DNA of 52,585 bases. It comes from Prosthecobacter sp. GTDB lineage: Bacteria > Verrucomicrobiota > Verrucomicrobiia > Verrucomicrobiales > Verrucomicrobiaceae. This document shows, in pieces, positions 17,791-32,700 of this stretch (position 1 is its first letter; every line of letters starts with the position of its first letter). The DNA lies in the NCBI GenBank assembly GCA_021733925.1, contig JAIPJY010000050.1, positions 1-52,585 on the forward strand, read 5' to 3'. The translations under genes were made by a program, and so were the position numbers. The notes beneath the pieces were generated by a model. The model saw only the letters and a list, made by a program, of their open reading frames with translations, searched no databases and was not told where the DNA came from.

Positions 17791-20700
17791 ACCCGCACCG
17801 GCGAGGAAGCCGAAGTCGATGGTCATCATGCCGGAGTCGTCTGCCGCATCATCCATGAAGGACTGGAAGCCATTTTCACCTGTGGTGGAAGTGACGCTGC
17901 TGTTCAGAGGCATGGTGCCGTAGGCGAGATTGATGAGGCCGGTGGAGACTCCCGTCACATCAGGCTGGGTGGCATCAGCTCCATTCTCATCAAAGCGGTC
18001 ATCCTTGCCGGTGTCCGCATTGGTGGTGGGCTGCACGTTTCCATCTCCAATGACCGAGGTCATGCCATAGAGAGGCGCGTCCACGGCAAACATGGTGGCA
18101 GGAATGTGGACGTAGTAGGCCGCAGGCGAGGTGGCGTAGAGCATGTAGGTGCCGTCAGCCGCGGTGACCGCCTCAGACACCGGTGTGTCCGTCACAGCCT
18201 GCGCCTGCTGGAAGAGACGCACGGTGACATTGGGCAGCGGCACGTCGATGCCGGACTCATACGTGCCGTTCGCATTGGCGTCCTGGAAGACGAGATTGCC
18301 AACCATGATGGCCTTCGCCTTGAATCCAAGGTCGATGGTGAGGTCGATGTTGGCATCATCCGCGTTGTCACTGGTCATGTCGTAGCCGGCTTCGCGGCCG
18401 TCCGCATCGGTGGGCAGCGTATTCGCCACGAGGGTGAAGCCGGCAGTGACTGCTCCTGTAGTCTCTGGGCTGGAGGCAGGCTGCGCGTTCTGATTCAGAT
18501 TGTCATCGTTGCCGTTGGTCGTCAGCGTGGTCGGCACCATGAAGTTCAGCGGGCCGGTGCTGCTGAACTGCGCGGCAGGGATGCTTACCTTGTAGCTTTG
18601 TGGAGAAACTGCCTGCGGTGCATACATGAAGTAGCCGCCATTCGCGTCAGTCGTGGTGGTGAAGGCGACCACGTCCTGACCGCCGATGCCGTTATTAAAT
18701 ACCAGCTCGACCGTGATGCCCGCAAGGCCGGTGTCGATGCCGGTCTGGAACTTGCCGTCTGCGTTCGAGTCTCGGAACACCAGGTTGCCCACTCCGAGAC
18801 GTGTGGAGAAACCAAAGTCAACGGTGAGGTCGGTGTTGCTGTCATTGGCATCATCCGAAGAGCCCTGGAAGCCGCCTTCCTGCGCGCCGGTCGGTGCGGC
18901 ATTGGCTGTCAGCGTGACCGCTGGTGCCGTGATGCCTCCCTGCTCAGGGCTCTGAGAGTCGATGCCGTCTTCACCCAGGTTGTCATCCCCCGTGGTGGCC
19001 TGGTTGCCGCAGAGCGACAGCATCTTGTGCAACGGTCCCGGACCCACCGGACCGCCATTGATGCTGATGGAGGCCTTGAAGTTGTCCGCAGCCACATGGA
19101 CGGTGTAAACGCCGGGGTTCAAATTCGTGAAGAAGTAGCGGCCGCTGGAGTCCGTGGTGGTGCTGCGGATGTAGCTGGTGGACCCCGCCGTGCCGCTGCC
19201 GGCATAGAGCAGCATCCAGACGCCGGGAACACCTTCACCCGCATCCGCCACGCCGTTGTTGTTGGCGTCAATGAAGACGAGGTTGCCGATGTTCATCAGG
19301 CTCGGCAGCGAGCCGCCGGTGAAGCCCATGTCGACCGAGAGATCCACATCCGCATCATTGTAGACGTCCTGCGAGGTGAGGAAGCCGGACTCTCCGGTGG
19401 TGGCCAGAGGCTCCGTGCCGTAGGCAAGGGCGAAGACCGTGGAGCTCACGCCCGTGCTCGTCGGATCGGCGGCATCGAGACCGTTTTCATCCACGTCATC
19501 ATCCTGGCCGTCGTCAGCTCCAAAGCCGGTCACAGACGTAGTGCCGAACAGTGCGCCACCGCTGTCAAACTGGGTGGCGGGGATGAAGAGGAAGTACTGT
19601 CCTTCCTCATAGGTGTTCAGCAGGAAGGTGCCGTCGATGCTGGTGGTCGTTTCCATCACCGGCGTGGTGGTGGCTGGATTGTCACCGACTTTGAAGAGGC
19701 GCACAGTGACTCCGGCCACACCGAAGTCCTGGCTGTCGTAGCGGCCGTTCGAATTCACGTCACGGAAGACCAGGTTGCCCACGCTGAGCGGCTTCGGTGC
19801 AAAGCCGAGGTCGACCGTCAGATCCGTGTTCGCATCATCATAATCATCGAGATAGGAGTAGTAGCCGTTTTCGGTGGTTTCGAAGGTAGGCGACTGACCC
19901 GGAACGAGGGTGAAGACAGCGGTGCGTGCGCCATCCACCAGCACGGCGCCTGTCGTGTAGGCATCCTGCTGGGTGTCGTCATCACCGGCAGTCGAGGTGG
20001 GCACGCCGGAACCTGCAGACGCCGGTTTGGAAGGCACGAGATTGGCCAGTGCGCCACCTTCCTGGAAGTTGCTCACAGGAATGCGCACATAGTAGCTGCC
20101 CGGCGCCACGTTGAAGCTGTAGAGACCGCCGCTGTAGGTCGTGGCGCTGCCCACCGGTGCCGTCGCGTTTGCAGCACTGGACCACAGCTCGACGGTGACG
20201 CCATCGACGCCGTATTCGAGGCCGGGATCAAAGAGGCCGTCGTTGTTGAGGTCATTGAAGACCATATTGCCGACGCCTGCACTCTGCACAAAGCCGAGGT
20301 CGATGGTGAGATTGGTGGCTGCATCATCAATGTCGTCGCTGGAGCCCTGATAGCCGCCTTCCTGACTGCCGGTGGGTGCATTGGTCGGAGTCAGCTCAAA
20401 CACGGCGGTCTGGATGCCATTGACGGACGGGCTGGCGTCGTCGAGGCCGTCATCGCCCAGATTGTCATCGCCGGTCTGCGTGCCGAGGATGCTGGCATAG
20501 CCATACAGCGGCGAGTAATAGTCAAACTGCGAGGAGGGCACGCGCACAAAGTAGCGGCCCGGTGTGAGATCGGAGAAGAGGTAGGTGCCGTCCGAGTTCG
20601 TGGTGGTGGTGGCCACGGGTGGATCAAACGGAATGAAAGCACCTTCAGCGTAGAGCTCCAGTGTGACACCGCCCACGCCTTCGCCGGCATCCGCGCGGTC

Positions 20701-23700
20701 GTTGTAGTTTGCGTCGAGGAACACCAGATTGCCGACTGCGACGGAGCGGAAGAAGCCGAAGTCGATGGTGAGGTCGGTGTTGCCATCGTTCACACTGTCC
20801 ATGTAGGCATTGCTGCCGAACTCACCGAGAGAGTCGGTGGGCTCGTCATTTGGTGACAGGTGGAATGGATAGGACACGACGCCGGTGGCGGACGGATCTG
20901 GCACATCGATGCCGTTTTCATCCAGGTTGTCATCCACGCCGTTGTCACTGCCGTCGCCGGGCAGCGAGCGCCAGCCGGAGAGTGGTTTGCCAGCGGCGAA
21001 TTCCGAAGCTGGGATGAAGATCTTGTAGTCGCCCTCGACCAGATTGCTGAAGATGTAGGTGCCGCCGTTGTTCGAGACCACGGTGGAGATTGGGTTGGCG
21101 GCCTGCACGTCGGCGGCAGCGTCAAAGAGCTGCACCTTGACGCCGTCGATGCCTTCACCCGCGTCATAGACACTGTTGCCGTTGAGATCGACGAAGACCA
21201 GGTTGCCCACGCCGACGCCGTTCGGGTTGTTAAGCTCAAAGCCGAAGTCGATGGTGAGGTTGAAGTTGTTGTCGTCGAACGAGTCGATGGTGTTGAACGC
21301 ACCGCTCTCACCGGTGTCATCCTTCGGCTCCGCATCCACCGCCAGGGTGAAGACCGCGCTGCTGATGCCGTTGAGGAATGGTGACGCGTCATCGATGCCG
21401 TTTTCACTGCCGGGCACTTCATCATCGATCGCCACGGAGGCGCTGCTGACGCCCGAGAGGGAGGTCAGACCATTGAGCGGATGCCCGGGCTCGAACTGCG
21501 AATACGGAATATGCACGACGTAGTCGCCGGCAGGCAGCGAATTGAAGAAGTACTGGCCGCCATTGCTGGTGATGGTGCTGAAGAGAGGCACCCCAAAGCC
21601 GGGGGTCTGGCTGCTGCGGTAGAGCTCCACGGTCACACCGTCCACGCCTTCACCGACGTCAGCCTTGCCGTTTTGATTGGCGTCGACGAAGACCAGATTG
21701 CCCACGCCGACCGGAGTCTGGAAGCCGAAGTCGATGGTGAGGTCGATCGCGGCATCGTTCTGGTCATCGGAGGTGTATTCAAAGCCGGTCTCACCGCTGT
21801 CATTCGTCGGCGCATTGCCGGGATAGAGACTGATCACCAGCGAGGAGACGCCGTTGTCCGTTGGCAGGCCATCATTGATGCCGTCTTCACCCACGTCGTC
21901 ATCGCCCACGAGACCTTCGAGAATGCTGATGCGCTGGTAGAGCGGGCCACCGGACTGGAACTGAGAGGACGGGATGTGCACGATGTAGTTGCCGGGACGC
22001 AGGAAGCTGAAGCCGTAGCGGCCCGTGGCATCTGACGTGGTGATGGAAAGCGGATTGTCCACCTCAGGGAACTGCGTGTCGGTGTATAGCTCGACGCTCA
22101 CTCCTGGCAGGCCTTCTCCCGCGTCGTAGTGGCCGTTCGAGTTGTTGTCCCCGAAAATCATGTTGCCAAGCGCCACCGGACGGAAGAGGCCGATGTCTTC
22201 CGTGAGATTGATGTTGATGTCATTGAGGTCGGTGGAGGAGTCAAAGCCGGTTTCGCCGCTCGCATCCGTTGGCGCCTGATCACGCACGAGATTGATGACG
22301 CCGGTGCTCACCCCTGTGATCCACGGCGTGTCCGTCGGCAGGGCGTCCTGGCCGGTGTTGTCATCACCTGCCGTGACGACGGGCAGGCTGTAGAGACCGC
22401 GCAGATTGCCGCTCACTTCGAACTGGTAGGCGGGCAGATGAATGAAGTACTGACCCTGCCACAGATTGCTGAAGAGGTAGAGACCGCCATTGGCGGTGAT
22501 CGCCGTGGCCACAGGCGTCGCGACTCCTGGAGTGTCGCCCCAGCGATAGAGTTCGATGGTCACGTCATCACGGCCTTCACCCACGTCGAAGCGGTTGTTG
22601 CCGTTGTCATCGACGAACACGAGATTGCCGATGCCCATGATGCCGGGCTCCACAAAGCCGAAGTCGATCGTCATGTCACCGTTGGCGTCCACGGTGTAGT
22701 CGTCGAGTTCGCCGCCGGGGCCGAATTCCGCGCCGGAGGAGCCGTTGCCCACAGGCTCGGCGCCGGGAGTCAGAGTGATCAGCGGGCTCTTCACCACGGT
22801 CTTCGGACCGCCGGGCTGAATACCGCTGTCATCACCGTCGATCTGGTCATCCACAATGGACGAAATGGGGCTGCTGTAGCCGCTGCCAGCCAGTGGCAGA
22901 CCGTCCACAAAGTTGGACTCTGGAATCTGCACCTGATACACGCCCGGAGCCTGGCCGGAGAAGTAGTAGAAGCCTTTGTTGTCCGTGTAGGTCCAGCCGA
23001 CGAGGAACTCGGCACCATCAGCGGAATTGCCGTTGAGATCCTGCCACAGGTCCACGCGCACGCCGGGGATGCCGAGCTCTGCCGCATCCTGGATGCCGTT
23101 GGCATTGTCATCATTCCAGACCAGAGAGCCGATGGCGACGGTGTCTGGCAGCGGCGCAAACGGACGACCGATGGCGAGGTCACGCGGGCCGGACCAGACT
23201 TCAAAGTTCGGACCCGGAGGCCGTGGGATCGGCACTTCATAAACATTGACCGTGCCATTGGGCGCACCGGTGATGTCCACACTGACCAGCGCGCCAGTGT
23301 TGTAGCTGCCGGCGTTGACGGGCTTGCCCCAGCTATAACCGGAGATGTAGAGCTTGTTGTTCGAAGGGTTGAACTCGAGGTCGCGTGTGTCCACCTCACC
23401 TTTGCCGGCGCTGGAGAGGGTGGCGATGAGCTGCGGCAGGCCCGGTGCGGCAGGCGTGCTGATATCGAGGCTGAAGACTTCTCCGTCGGTTCGGTTGATG
23501 CCGTAGAGCGTGCTGCCTTCGATGTCGATGCCCGAGATCAGCGCGATGGAATTCCCGCCGGGCACCATGGCCACGAGCTGGGTGTCGGTGACGATGGTGT
23601 TGAGGAACGCGCCGGTCGTCGTGCTGTAGCGGCGCACTTCGCGGATGTCGTTGGTCTGGATCACGAGGTAGAGATTGCCATCCGGACCGAAGTTCATGTC

Positions 23701-26700
23701 TTCCACACCTGCCTGAGTGATGAAGGTGTAGGGTGCTGAAGCGCCGATTGGCTTGCCCGGAATGGCTCCCGTGGGTCCCTGGAAGCGGACGACGCGGCCG
23801 CCATTCACATCAAAGACATAGAAGTTGCCGTCAGGGCCGATGGCGAACTGCGTCACCAGACTCATGCTCGTGACACTGTTGTCGAGCACCGGGCCGAGGT
23901 CGGTGCCGGTGGGGCTGATCTTGCGCAGGTTGCTGGCGCCGTAGTGGGCCACGTACCAGTTGCCGTCCTGACCGAGCTCCATGCCATAAGGCACGTCACC
24001 ATAGTCCGCATTGCCCTGGCTGAGGCTGTTGCCAAAGGCAGGCACCAGAGAGCCGGAATAGAGGCCTGTGCTGGAGTCGAAGGACTGGATGCTGTCCGCC
24101 TGCGTGGCAGAAACATAGATGTTTGGCGTCATGTTGACGAAACCAAAGTCGATGGTGGTTTCTTCGTAGGTGCCGCCGCCGGTGCCCGGCTCATCTGCAG
24201 CGGTGAGGGTGATCACGGGGCTGTTGACCGCGCCACCGCTGAGCTGGAGGCCGTTGTCATCGTTGTCGACGCCGTTGTCCACAAAGGCGGTGGTGCTGCT
24301 GGAGAGCGGCTGCGCTGCGGGCGCACGCGGGATGCGCAGATAGACTTTCAGCGGTGGCACCGAAGTGAAGAGATAGGCCCCGCCACCGCTCGTGGTGGTG
24401 GTTTTCAGCAGCACGTCATCCGTGCCGCCGATGCTGTTGTCTGCGCCTGCATTCCACAGTTCCACGGTGACGCCGTCGATGCCGGGCTCACCGTTGTCAC
24501 GGACGCCGTTGTCGTTGGTGTCCTGCCAGACGAGGTTGCCCACGTTCATGCCGCGGAAGAGGCCGAAGTCGATGGTGTTGTCCGTGTCCGCGTCGCTGTC
24601 ATCCACGGTCGGTTCGGCTCCGGTGGTGAGGGTGACGACCGGGGAGAAGACCGGAGTGCCGGGACCGCCGGGCTGGGAGGCGGCGTTGTTGTCATTGTCC
24701 ACGCCGTTGTCGAGATTCACCGGACTGCCGCCGATGATGTTCAACTCGGTAGGCATCAGCACACGCATGAAGTAGTAGCCGGGCTGCAGATTGATGAAAG
24801 TGTACTCACCCTGCCCGTTGGTGGTGGTGCTGGTATAAAGCAGATCGCTGTTCGGGCCGCTGCCGCCGATGGCGTGGTCCGCGCCGGGGTCCCAGAGTTC
24901 CACGGTGATGCCGCTGAGGCCGGGCTCGCCCACATCACGCAGACCATTGAAGTTGCTGTCTTCAAAGACGGTGTCACCGAGGCTGAGACCCTTCACCAGA
25001 AGCGAGTAGGACTGTGTGGCGGAGCAGTTGTAGGCATCTGTGCTGCGGACGGTGAAATTGGCCGTGCCATAGACCAGGGCCGAGCCTGAAATCAAGCCGC
25101 CGGAGGAGACTGTCATGCCCGCTGGAGGAGAGCCCGCGATCACCGCATACGTGTAGGGTCCGGTGCCGCCGCTGGAGCTGAGCTGCTGGCTGTAGGGGAT
25201 GTTGTAGTAGGCGCTGTTCAGCGTCGTGGGGGTGAGGCTCACGGACGGGCAGTTGACGGCCAGCGTGTAGACCTTTGAGGCGGAGCAGTTGTAGGAATCC
25301 ACCGTCTGCACGGTGAAGGAGGCCGTCGTCGCCTGAGTGGGCGTGCCGGAGATGAGGCCGCTGGCACTCATCGAAAGCCCGGCAGGCAGCGTGCCACTGG
25401 CGATGCTCCAGGTGTAGGGAGCACTGCCGCCCGAGACCGTCAGGGAGGCCGTGTATGAAGTGCCCACGACGCCGTTTGTCAGCGTCGCTGGAGAGATGGT
25501 CATCGTCGGGCAGACGATGGTGATGGTGTAGGGCTGCGTGCCCGGCGCACCGTTCACATCCAGCGCCTGAACCGTGAAGGAGTAATCGCCGGGAGCTGCT
25601 GTGGTGGTGCCGGAGATGGCGCCTGCGGTGGAGATCGACAGGCCGGTGGGGAGGGCGCCGGTCAGCTTGCTGAAGGTGTAAGGCGCGGTGCCGCCGGTGG
25701 CGGTGAGCTGCGTGAAGTAAGGCACCAGACGCGTGGCGTTCCCCAGAGTGGTCGGCGTGATGTAGATCGGCGGGTAGTCCACCGTGAAGGTGTAGGACTT
25801 CGTGGAGAAGCAACTGTCCGCGTCCGTGGCCTTCACCGTGAAGGTGAAGCTGCCGAGGGCGGTGGGAGTGCCGCTGAGCACGCCGCCGCTGCTCAGTGTC
25901 ATGCCAGTAGGCAGCACGCCCGAGGAAAGGCTCCAGGTGTAGGGGGAGGAACCGCCGGCCGCTGTCAGCGTCTGGGTGTAGGCGGCATACTGCACACCGG
26001 CAGGCAGCGCCGCCGGAGTGATGGTGAGCGTCGGACAGGCGATGACGATCGACAGCGCCTTGGTGACGGAGCAGCTCACGGCGTCCGTGGCGCGCACCGT
26101 GAAATTGTAGGTGCCAGGCGCGGAGGTCGGAGTGCCGGAGATCAGACCGGCGGTGCTCATCGACATACCCGCAGGCAGCGCACCGGAAGCGATGGTCCAG
26201 TTGTAAGGTGAGGTGCCGCCGGACGCGCTGAGCTGCTGGCTCGGATACGCCACGTTCTTCGTCGCGCTCGGGAAGGACGGCGCGGTGATGGTGAAGGAAG
26301 GGCAGTTCACCGTGATGGAGTATACGCCGGATTTGGCGCAGCCGTTGGTATCCGTGGCGGTGATGGTGATGTTGTAGCTGCCCGGTGCGCTGGAAGGCGT
26401 GCCGCTCAGAATTCCGCCGCTGCTCAGGGTCATGCCGGTGGGCATCGTGCCAGTGAAGCTCCAGGTGTAGGGGCTGGTGCCGTTGCTGGCGGTCAGCGTC
26501 TGCGCGGAGTAGGCCGCATACTGCGTTGCCGCAGGCACGGTCGTCGGAGTGAGCGAGAGCGCCGGACAGGTGACCGTCCAGGTGAAGGCGGTGTCGAGAG
26601 AGCAGCCATTGGCATCCGTGGAGCGAATGACAAAGGAGTAGCTGCCCGGCGCACCTGTGATGGTGCCGGAAAGCAGGCCGCTGCTGGAGAGTGTCGCGCC

Positions 26701-29700
26701 AGTGGGGAGAGTGCCCGAAGCACGGGTGTAGGTGTAGGCCGAGGTGCCGCCCGTGGTGGTGAACTGCTGGCTGAAGGCGGTGTTTTGCGCCACCGAGGAC
26801 AGGGAGGTCGGAGAGAGCACCAGCGTCGGACAGACCACGCCAATCGTCATCGCCTGCGTGGCGGAGCAAATGGAGGCGTCCACCGCTTTCACCGTGAAGC
26901 TGTAGGTTCCGGTCGCTGCAGTCGGCGCACCACTGAGCACACCTGCGCTCGAAAGCGTCAGCCCGGCAGGCAGTGCGCCGCCGGAGATGCTCCACACATA
27001 GGGCGAGGTGCCGGAGGCGGCAGTGAACGTGGCGGAGTAGGCCGAGCCCTTGAACGCATTGGTCAGAGTTGCGGGCGTGATGGTGATCACCGGGCAGGAG
27101 CGCAGGCCGAAGTCGATGGTGTTTTCCGAGTTGGTCAGGCCGGTGCTGCCAGGCTCACCGCCAGGAGTCAGTGCGAACACCATGCTGTTGATCACCGATC
27201 CTGCGCCACCCGGCTGCGAGCCGTTGCTGTCATTGTTCACGCCGTTGTCAGCGGTGACGACGGTGCTGCTGGCCAGCGAGTAGGCTGCGGGCGGTGTCAG
27301 GCGCACATAGTAGTTGCCGCCGGTGTAAACTTTGAAGCTGTAGGAGCCGCCGCTCAGTGTGGAGGTGGTCTGCAGCACGCTGTCCGCATTCAAGCCGGTG
27401 CCGCCGACGGCATTGTCTGCGCCGGGGCTCATGAGATCCACCTGCACGCCGCCCACCCCGGTTTCCGTCGTGTCCTTGAGGCCGTTGTTGTTGAGGTCAT
27501 TCCACACGAGGTCACCCACGGTGATGCCGGTGAAGAGGCCGATGTCGATGGTGTTGTTGCCATTGGTGCCGTCGCCATCCACTCCAGTGGCGGGTTCCGT
27601 GCCCACCTGAAGATCGACCACCGGACTGTAGACAAACGTACCCGGACCGCCTGGCTGGCTGCCGTTGTTGTCATTGTCCACGTCGTTGTCCAGCGCCACC
27701 ACCACGCCGCTGACACCCGGCACGCTCACCGTCGGTGTGACACGCACGTAGTATTTGCCCGGCACGAGATTGGCAAAGGAATACAGACCCGTGCTGCTGC
27801 TCAGCACGCTCGCTCCCACCTGCGTATCAGCGTCCGCGCCGCTGCCGCCGATGGCATTGTCCGCACCCGGGCTGAAGAGCTGCACCGTGGCGCCATTGAT
27901 GCCGAGCTCGCCGCTGTCGCGCAGCCCGTTGCTGTTGGCGTCATTCCACACCAGGTTGCCGATGCTCACCCACGGCGAGACGGAGCAGGGCTCGGTGGCG
28001 ATGGTGAACACACCCGCTGGATCGGTCACAAAAGAGCCTTCCGTGGCATAGCTGAACGCGGTCAGTGCACCGTTGCTGTCATACGTCGGCGTGCTGCTGA
28101 GATCCACCATGTGCAGCACCATGCCGGTGCTGCCACCGGTCTGGATGCCTTCCCACGTCGAGGAATCAACCCCCATCGCGCTCCAGTTCGTCGCATTGTT
28201 CACGCGGCTCACATCGATCACGCATTGGAAGCGCACATTGCTGCCGGTTTCGGTGACCTTGTTCAGCAGGACGTCTCCCACCGTGCTGCTGCCGGCCACC
28301 GTGCTCACCATCAGGTTCGCCGCCGTCTGCCAGCTCTGGTAGTCCAGCACAGGATCATAGCGGTAGATCGTCACCGTCGGGCTGGCGCGCGTGATGCCGT
28401 CCACATACACGATGGCGTGGTCCGCAGTCGCCGGATTCGCCCCCGTGCTGACCAGGAACCACAACGCGTCCACCTTGGAGGCGCCGATCTGGTTGAACGT
28501 CAGGTCCACATTCAAACGGCTCAACGCCGCATCATAGATCACGTCCGCGTTGCCCATCGTGGCCACTCCGCCCTGAGTGTAGTTGAAATCATAGGCCTGT
28601 GCGGGTGTCCATTCCGTGGCCCCGCTCAGCACGCCGTCGGCGTTCGTGTCCATCGCCAGGAAGTGATAGCAGCCCGTGGCGCTCGGACCGCTGGACTTGA
28701 AGCCGAAATCAATGGTCATGTTGCCATTGTTGTCATCGGAGTCGTCGATGGTGTTGAACGCGCCGCTTTCACCACTGCTGTTGATCGGTTCGCCGCTGTC
28801 GCTCAGGGAGATCAGCGAGCTGCTGATGCCGTTGGTGGCGGGCAGCGCGTTGTCGATGCCGTCGTCATTGCCCACGATGTTGTCATCGATATCGTTGTCC
28901 GAAGAGCTGGCGGGGAAGATGGAGATCGTGTTCACCAGAGCCTTGCCGGTGGCAAATTCGGAGGCCGGCACGCGCACATAGTAGGAGCCTGGCACCACGT
29001 TGGTGAACTGATACCGCCCGCGCACGCTGGAACTGGTGCTCGTGGTCGTGCTCGTCACAAATGAACCGGAGCTGTTGAGCAGTTCCACGCGCACGCCGCC
29101 GACGCCTTCACCGGAATCATAGACGCCGTTGTTGTTGGCATCCTTGTACACCAGATTGCCGATGCGGCAGAAGGTGGGGCGCAGGCCGAAGTCGATGGTG
29201 TTGTCGATGTTGCTGCCGAATGGAGCGAGCAGATTGCCCGGCTCTGTCAGCGCGGAAAGCGTGATCATCGGCGAATAGATCGGCGCGCCGGTGGAGGACT
29301 GTGAGATGCCGTTGCTGTCGTTGTCGATGCCGTTGTCCGCATTGCTGCTGGTCGTGCTGCGCCGTGGGTGCGTGATCGGCGGTGTGAGCTTGATGAAATA
29401 CTTGCCTGCGGTGAGTCCGCTGAAGCTGTAAAGGCCGTCGCTGCCGGTGGTGAAGGTCGTGCCCACTTTCACATCATCACCATTGTTCACCGTGGAGTCG
29501 GTGGAGCTGTACAGTTCCATCTGAGCACCTTCGACACCGGTCTCACCCACATCAACCAAGCCGTTGTTGTTGGTGTCGGCAAAGACCAGGTTGCCCATCG
29601 TCATCGCGGCGCTGAAACCGAAATCCACCGTCATGTCCTGATTGCCGCCGCCGCTGGCGAGGTTGCCGGGCTCTTTTCCGAGCGCCAGATTGATCACCGG

Positions 29701-32700
29701 GCTGGAAACGGCGGTGCCCACGCCGCCGGACTGGATGCCGTTGCTGTCATTGTCCACGCCGTTGTCCAGATTCACGCCGGGAGAAGCCGTCGGCCACATC
29801 GGGTCAGGCGTTGGCAGACGCACAAAATAATTGCCCGCCGTCAGACCGCTGAAGAGGTAATAACCATTCGCATCTGTGGTGGTGGTGGAGACGAGCGTAT
29901 CATCCGCCGTGTTGGCCAGCGAGTCAGCGCCGGGGCTCATCAACTGCACCGTGAGGTTTTGCAGTCCGGGCTCACGTGGATTTTTGATGCCGTTGCCATT
30001 CGTGTCCGCCCAGACGAAATCACCGATGGCCAGCGACTGCGGATTGGTGGTGGCGTCTCCCTGCAGCAGGATGTTGTCGATGTCGATGTATCCGGAGCCA
30101 TCACCGCCCCAGAGATAGATTTCGATCATGAAGGACTTGCCTGCGAGTTCTGCTCCCGTTGGCACCGTGGTCGCTCCGCCGATGGAGGTGGTCCATGCCA
30201 GGTTCATCGAGTACCAGGAAGCGGTGGATGAAAGCTGGAAGACGTTGGTCGTCACCGTGCGCATGGTCGCGCCTTCCATCCAGGAGAGGAAGACCTTCCC
30301 CTGCACCGGCGCGGTGGTGCCGACGCGGTAGACGTCAAAGAGCAGATTGCCGATGTTGCCCGTGGCCGTCGGGTCCATGTCGAAGCGGATCCACAGGCTG
30401 TCCGGACGCTGCACCAGCGTGGTCGGCGTCGAATCATATCCCGTGTCATACGCGGCATCCCAGTCGCGCATGCGGCGTGAGAGCGCACCACTGCGGATCG
30501 GACCATTGTTCGTCGGTTCGCTGATGTCCGTGAGGCCGTTCATGTCGTCCTCGATCTGAATCTTGGCGGCGTTCACCACAGCGGAGCTCTTGAAGCTCGG
30601 CGGCGCAGGCAGGCCGCCGCTGGCGGTGTTCAGCTCGTATTCGAGCAGGTTGGTGAGCGAAGCAGGCACCGCACGCAGCGCAAAGTCCACGGTGTTGTCC
30701 GCATCGATGCCACCCACGATATCACCGGGTTCGCGGCCTACGGCGAGCGTGAAGATCGGGCTGATGATGGCCGTGCCCACGCCGCCGGCTTGAACGCCGT
30801 TGTTGTCATTGTCCACGCCATTGTCCAGCGCGACCTGAGGGCCGGAGGAGAGCGGGTAGGCAGTCGGTGGCGTGGCGATCTTGACGAAATATTTTCCAGG
30901 AGCGAGTCCGGTGAAGGCATAAGCGCCGGAACCGTCCGTGGTCGTCGCGCCTTGAGACACATCATCGCCATTTCCGATCACCGAGTCCGTCGTGGAGAAG
31001 AGCTGGAGCGAGACGCTGCCGATGCCCTGCTCTCCCACATCACGCGTGCCGTTTTGATCAGTGTCCTGCCAGACCAGATTGCCAAGAGAGAGGCCGTTGA
31101 TGACGGCAATGTAGTCACGCGTGCCGGAGCAGGTCGCGCTGTCCAGACCGCGCACGGTAAAGCTGTAGCTGCCCGCAGCTGTCGGTGTGCCGCTGATGAC
31201 ACCGCTGCTGGTGTTCAAGGTCACGCCCGGTGGGAGGCTGCCGGCGGTCACCGAATAGGTGTAAGGACTGATACCGCCGCTGGCGGTGACCGTCTGGCTA
31301 TAGGCCACACCGCGGTAGCCCGAGCTCAGGCTGGAGGGGCTGAGGGCCAGCGTCGGACAGACCACCGTCATGGTAATGGTCGTCGTGCCGGTGCAGGCAT
31401 ACGAGCCGCGTGCAGTCACACCAAAGCTGTAGCTGCCGGGCACCGTCGGCGTGCCGCTGATGACGCCGGTGGGGCTCAGCGCCAGTCCGGATGGCAAGGT
31501 GCTGCCCGACTGCAGACTCCAGGTGTAGGGCGCCGTCGCACCAGAAGCTGTCAGTGTCGTGGAGTAGCTGGTGGCGACGGTGCCGTTTGGCACGCTGCTC
31601 GGTGTGATGGTGACCGCAGGGCACTGCAAGGTCAGCGTGTAGGCGGAGGTACCGGGGCAGTTGTTTTGATCCATCGCCTGGATGGTGAAGCTGAAGGTGC
31701 CTGCGGTGTCCGTGGGTGTGCCGCTGAGCAGACCTGCGGTGCTCAACGTCATGCCGACGGGCAGCGAGCCTGTTTTGACCGTCCATGTCTTGGTGCCCAC
31801 TCCGCCGCTGGAGGTAAACTGCTGCGAGTAGGCCGTGCCCACCGTCGCGGTGGAAAGGGAGGAAGGCGAGATGGTGATGGCCGCGCAGTTCACGCCCAGC
31901 GCGAGAGCCTGCTGAACGACGCAGCCGTTCAGATCGCTGGCCTGTGCGGTGAAGTTGAACGAGCCCACTGCCGACGTCGTGCCGCTGATCAGACCGGAGG
32001 AGGAGAAGGTGATGCCGGAAGGCAGTGCGCCGGATGCCAGCGTCCAGGTATAAGGCGACGTCCCGCCGCTCGCCGTGAGCTGCTGGCTGTAGGCCTCCGT
32101 CGTGGTAGCTTGTGGCAGTGTCGTCGGAGTGATGCTGATCAGCGGGCAGTCAAAGAGGATGGAGTAGTCACGGGTGCCGACGCAAGCGAACGAATCCGTC
32201 GTCTGCACACGGAAGGTGTAGGTTCCCGGCACAGCGGTCGGCGTGCCGCTGATGACGCCTGCGGTGCTGAGCGAGAGACCGGTGGGCAGCGCACCGCTGA
32301 CCAGAGACCAGGTGTAGGGTGAGTTGCCATTGCTGGCGGTCAGTGTCTGGCTGTAGGCCTGATACTGGCGGCCGTTTGGCAGGGTGGTCGGGCTGATCGC
32401 GATGGCCGGGCAGTTCACGTGCAGCGTGTAGCTGCGAGTGCCGGAGCAGCTTGCGCTGTCCGTGCCCTTCACCACCACCGTGTAGTCTCCTGGCGTCGCA
32501 GTCGGCGTGCCACTCAGCAGACCGGAAACCGACAGGCTCATGCCCGTTGGCAGTGAACCGCTTTGAATGGCGAAAGTGTAAGGAGAGCTGCCGCCCGTGC
32601 CATCCAGCAGCACGGCGGAGTAGGAGGCAAACTGCTGCGCGTTTGGCAGAGTGGAAGGTGTGAGCGAAATCGCCGGGCAGATGACCTTCACGGTCAGCGC

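Noticed and set aside
17518-20856. 1,112-codon plus-strand open frame antisense to the giant gene
   Set aside because: It is a shadow of the biased, repetitive codon use on the other strand. Its translation shows no signal peptide, domain or ribosome binding site and mirrors the SdrD_B repeats.
26785-29064. 759-codon plus-strand open frame antisense to the giant gene
   Set aside because: The His/Arg/Val-rich translation simply reflects the reverse complement of Asp/Asn/Gly-rich modules, and no protein features are present.
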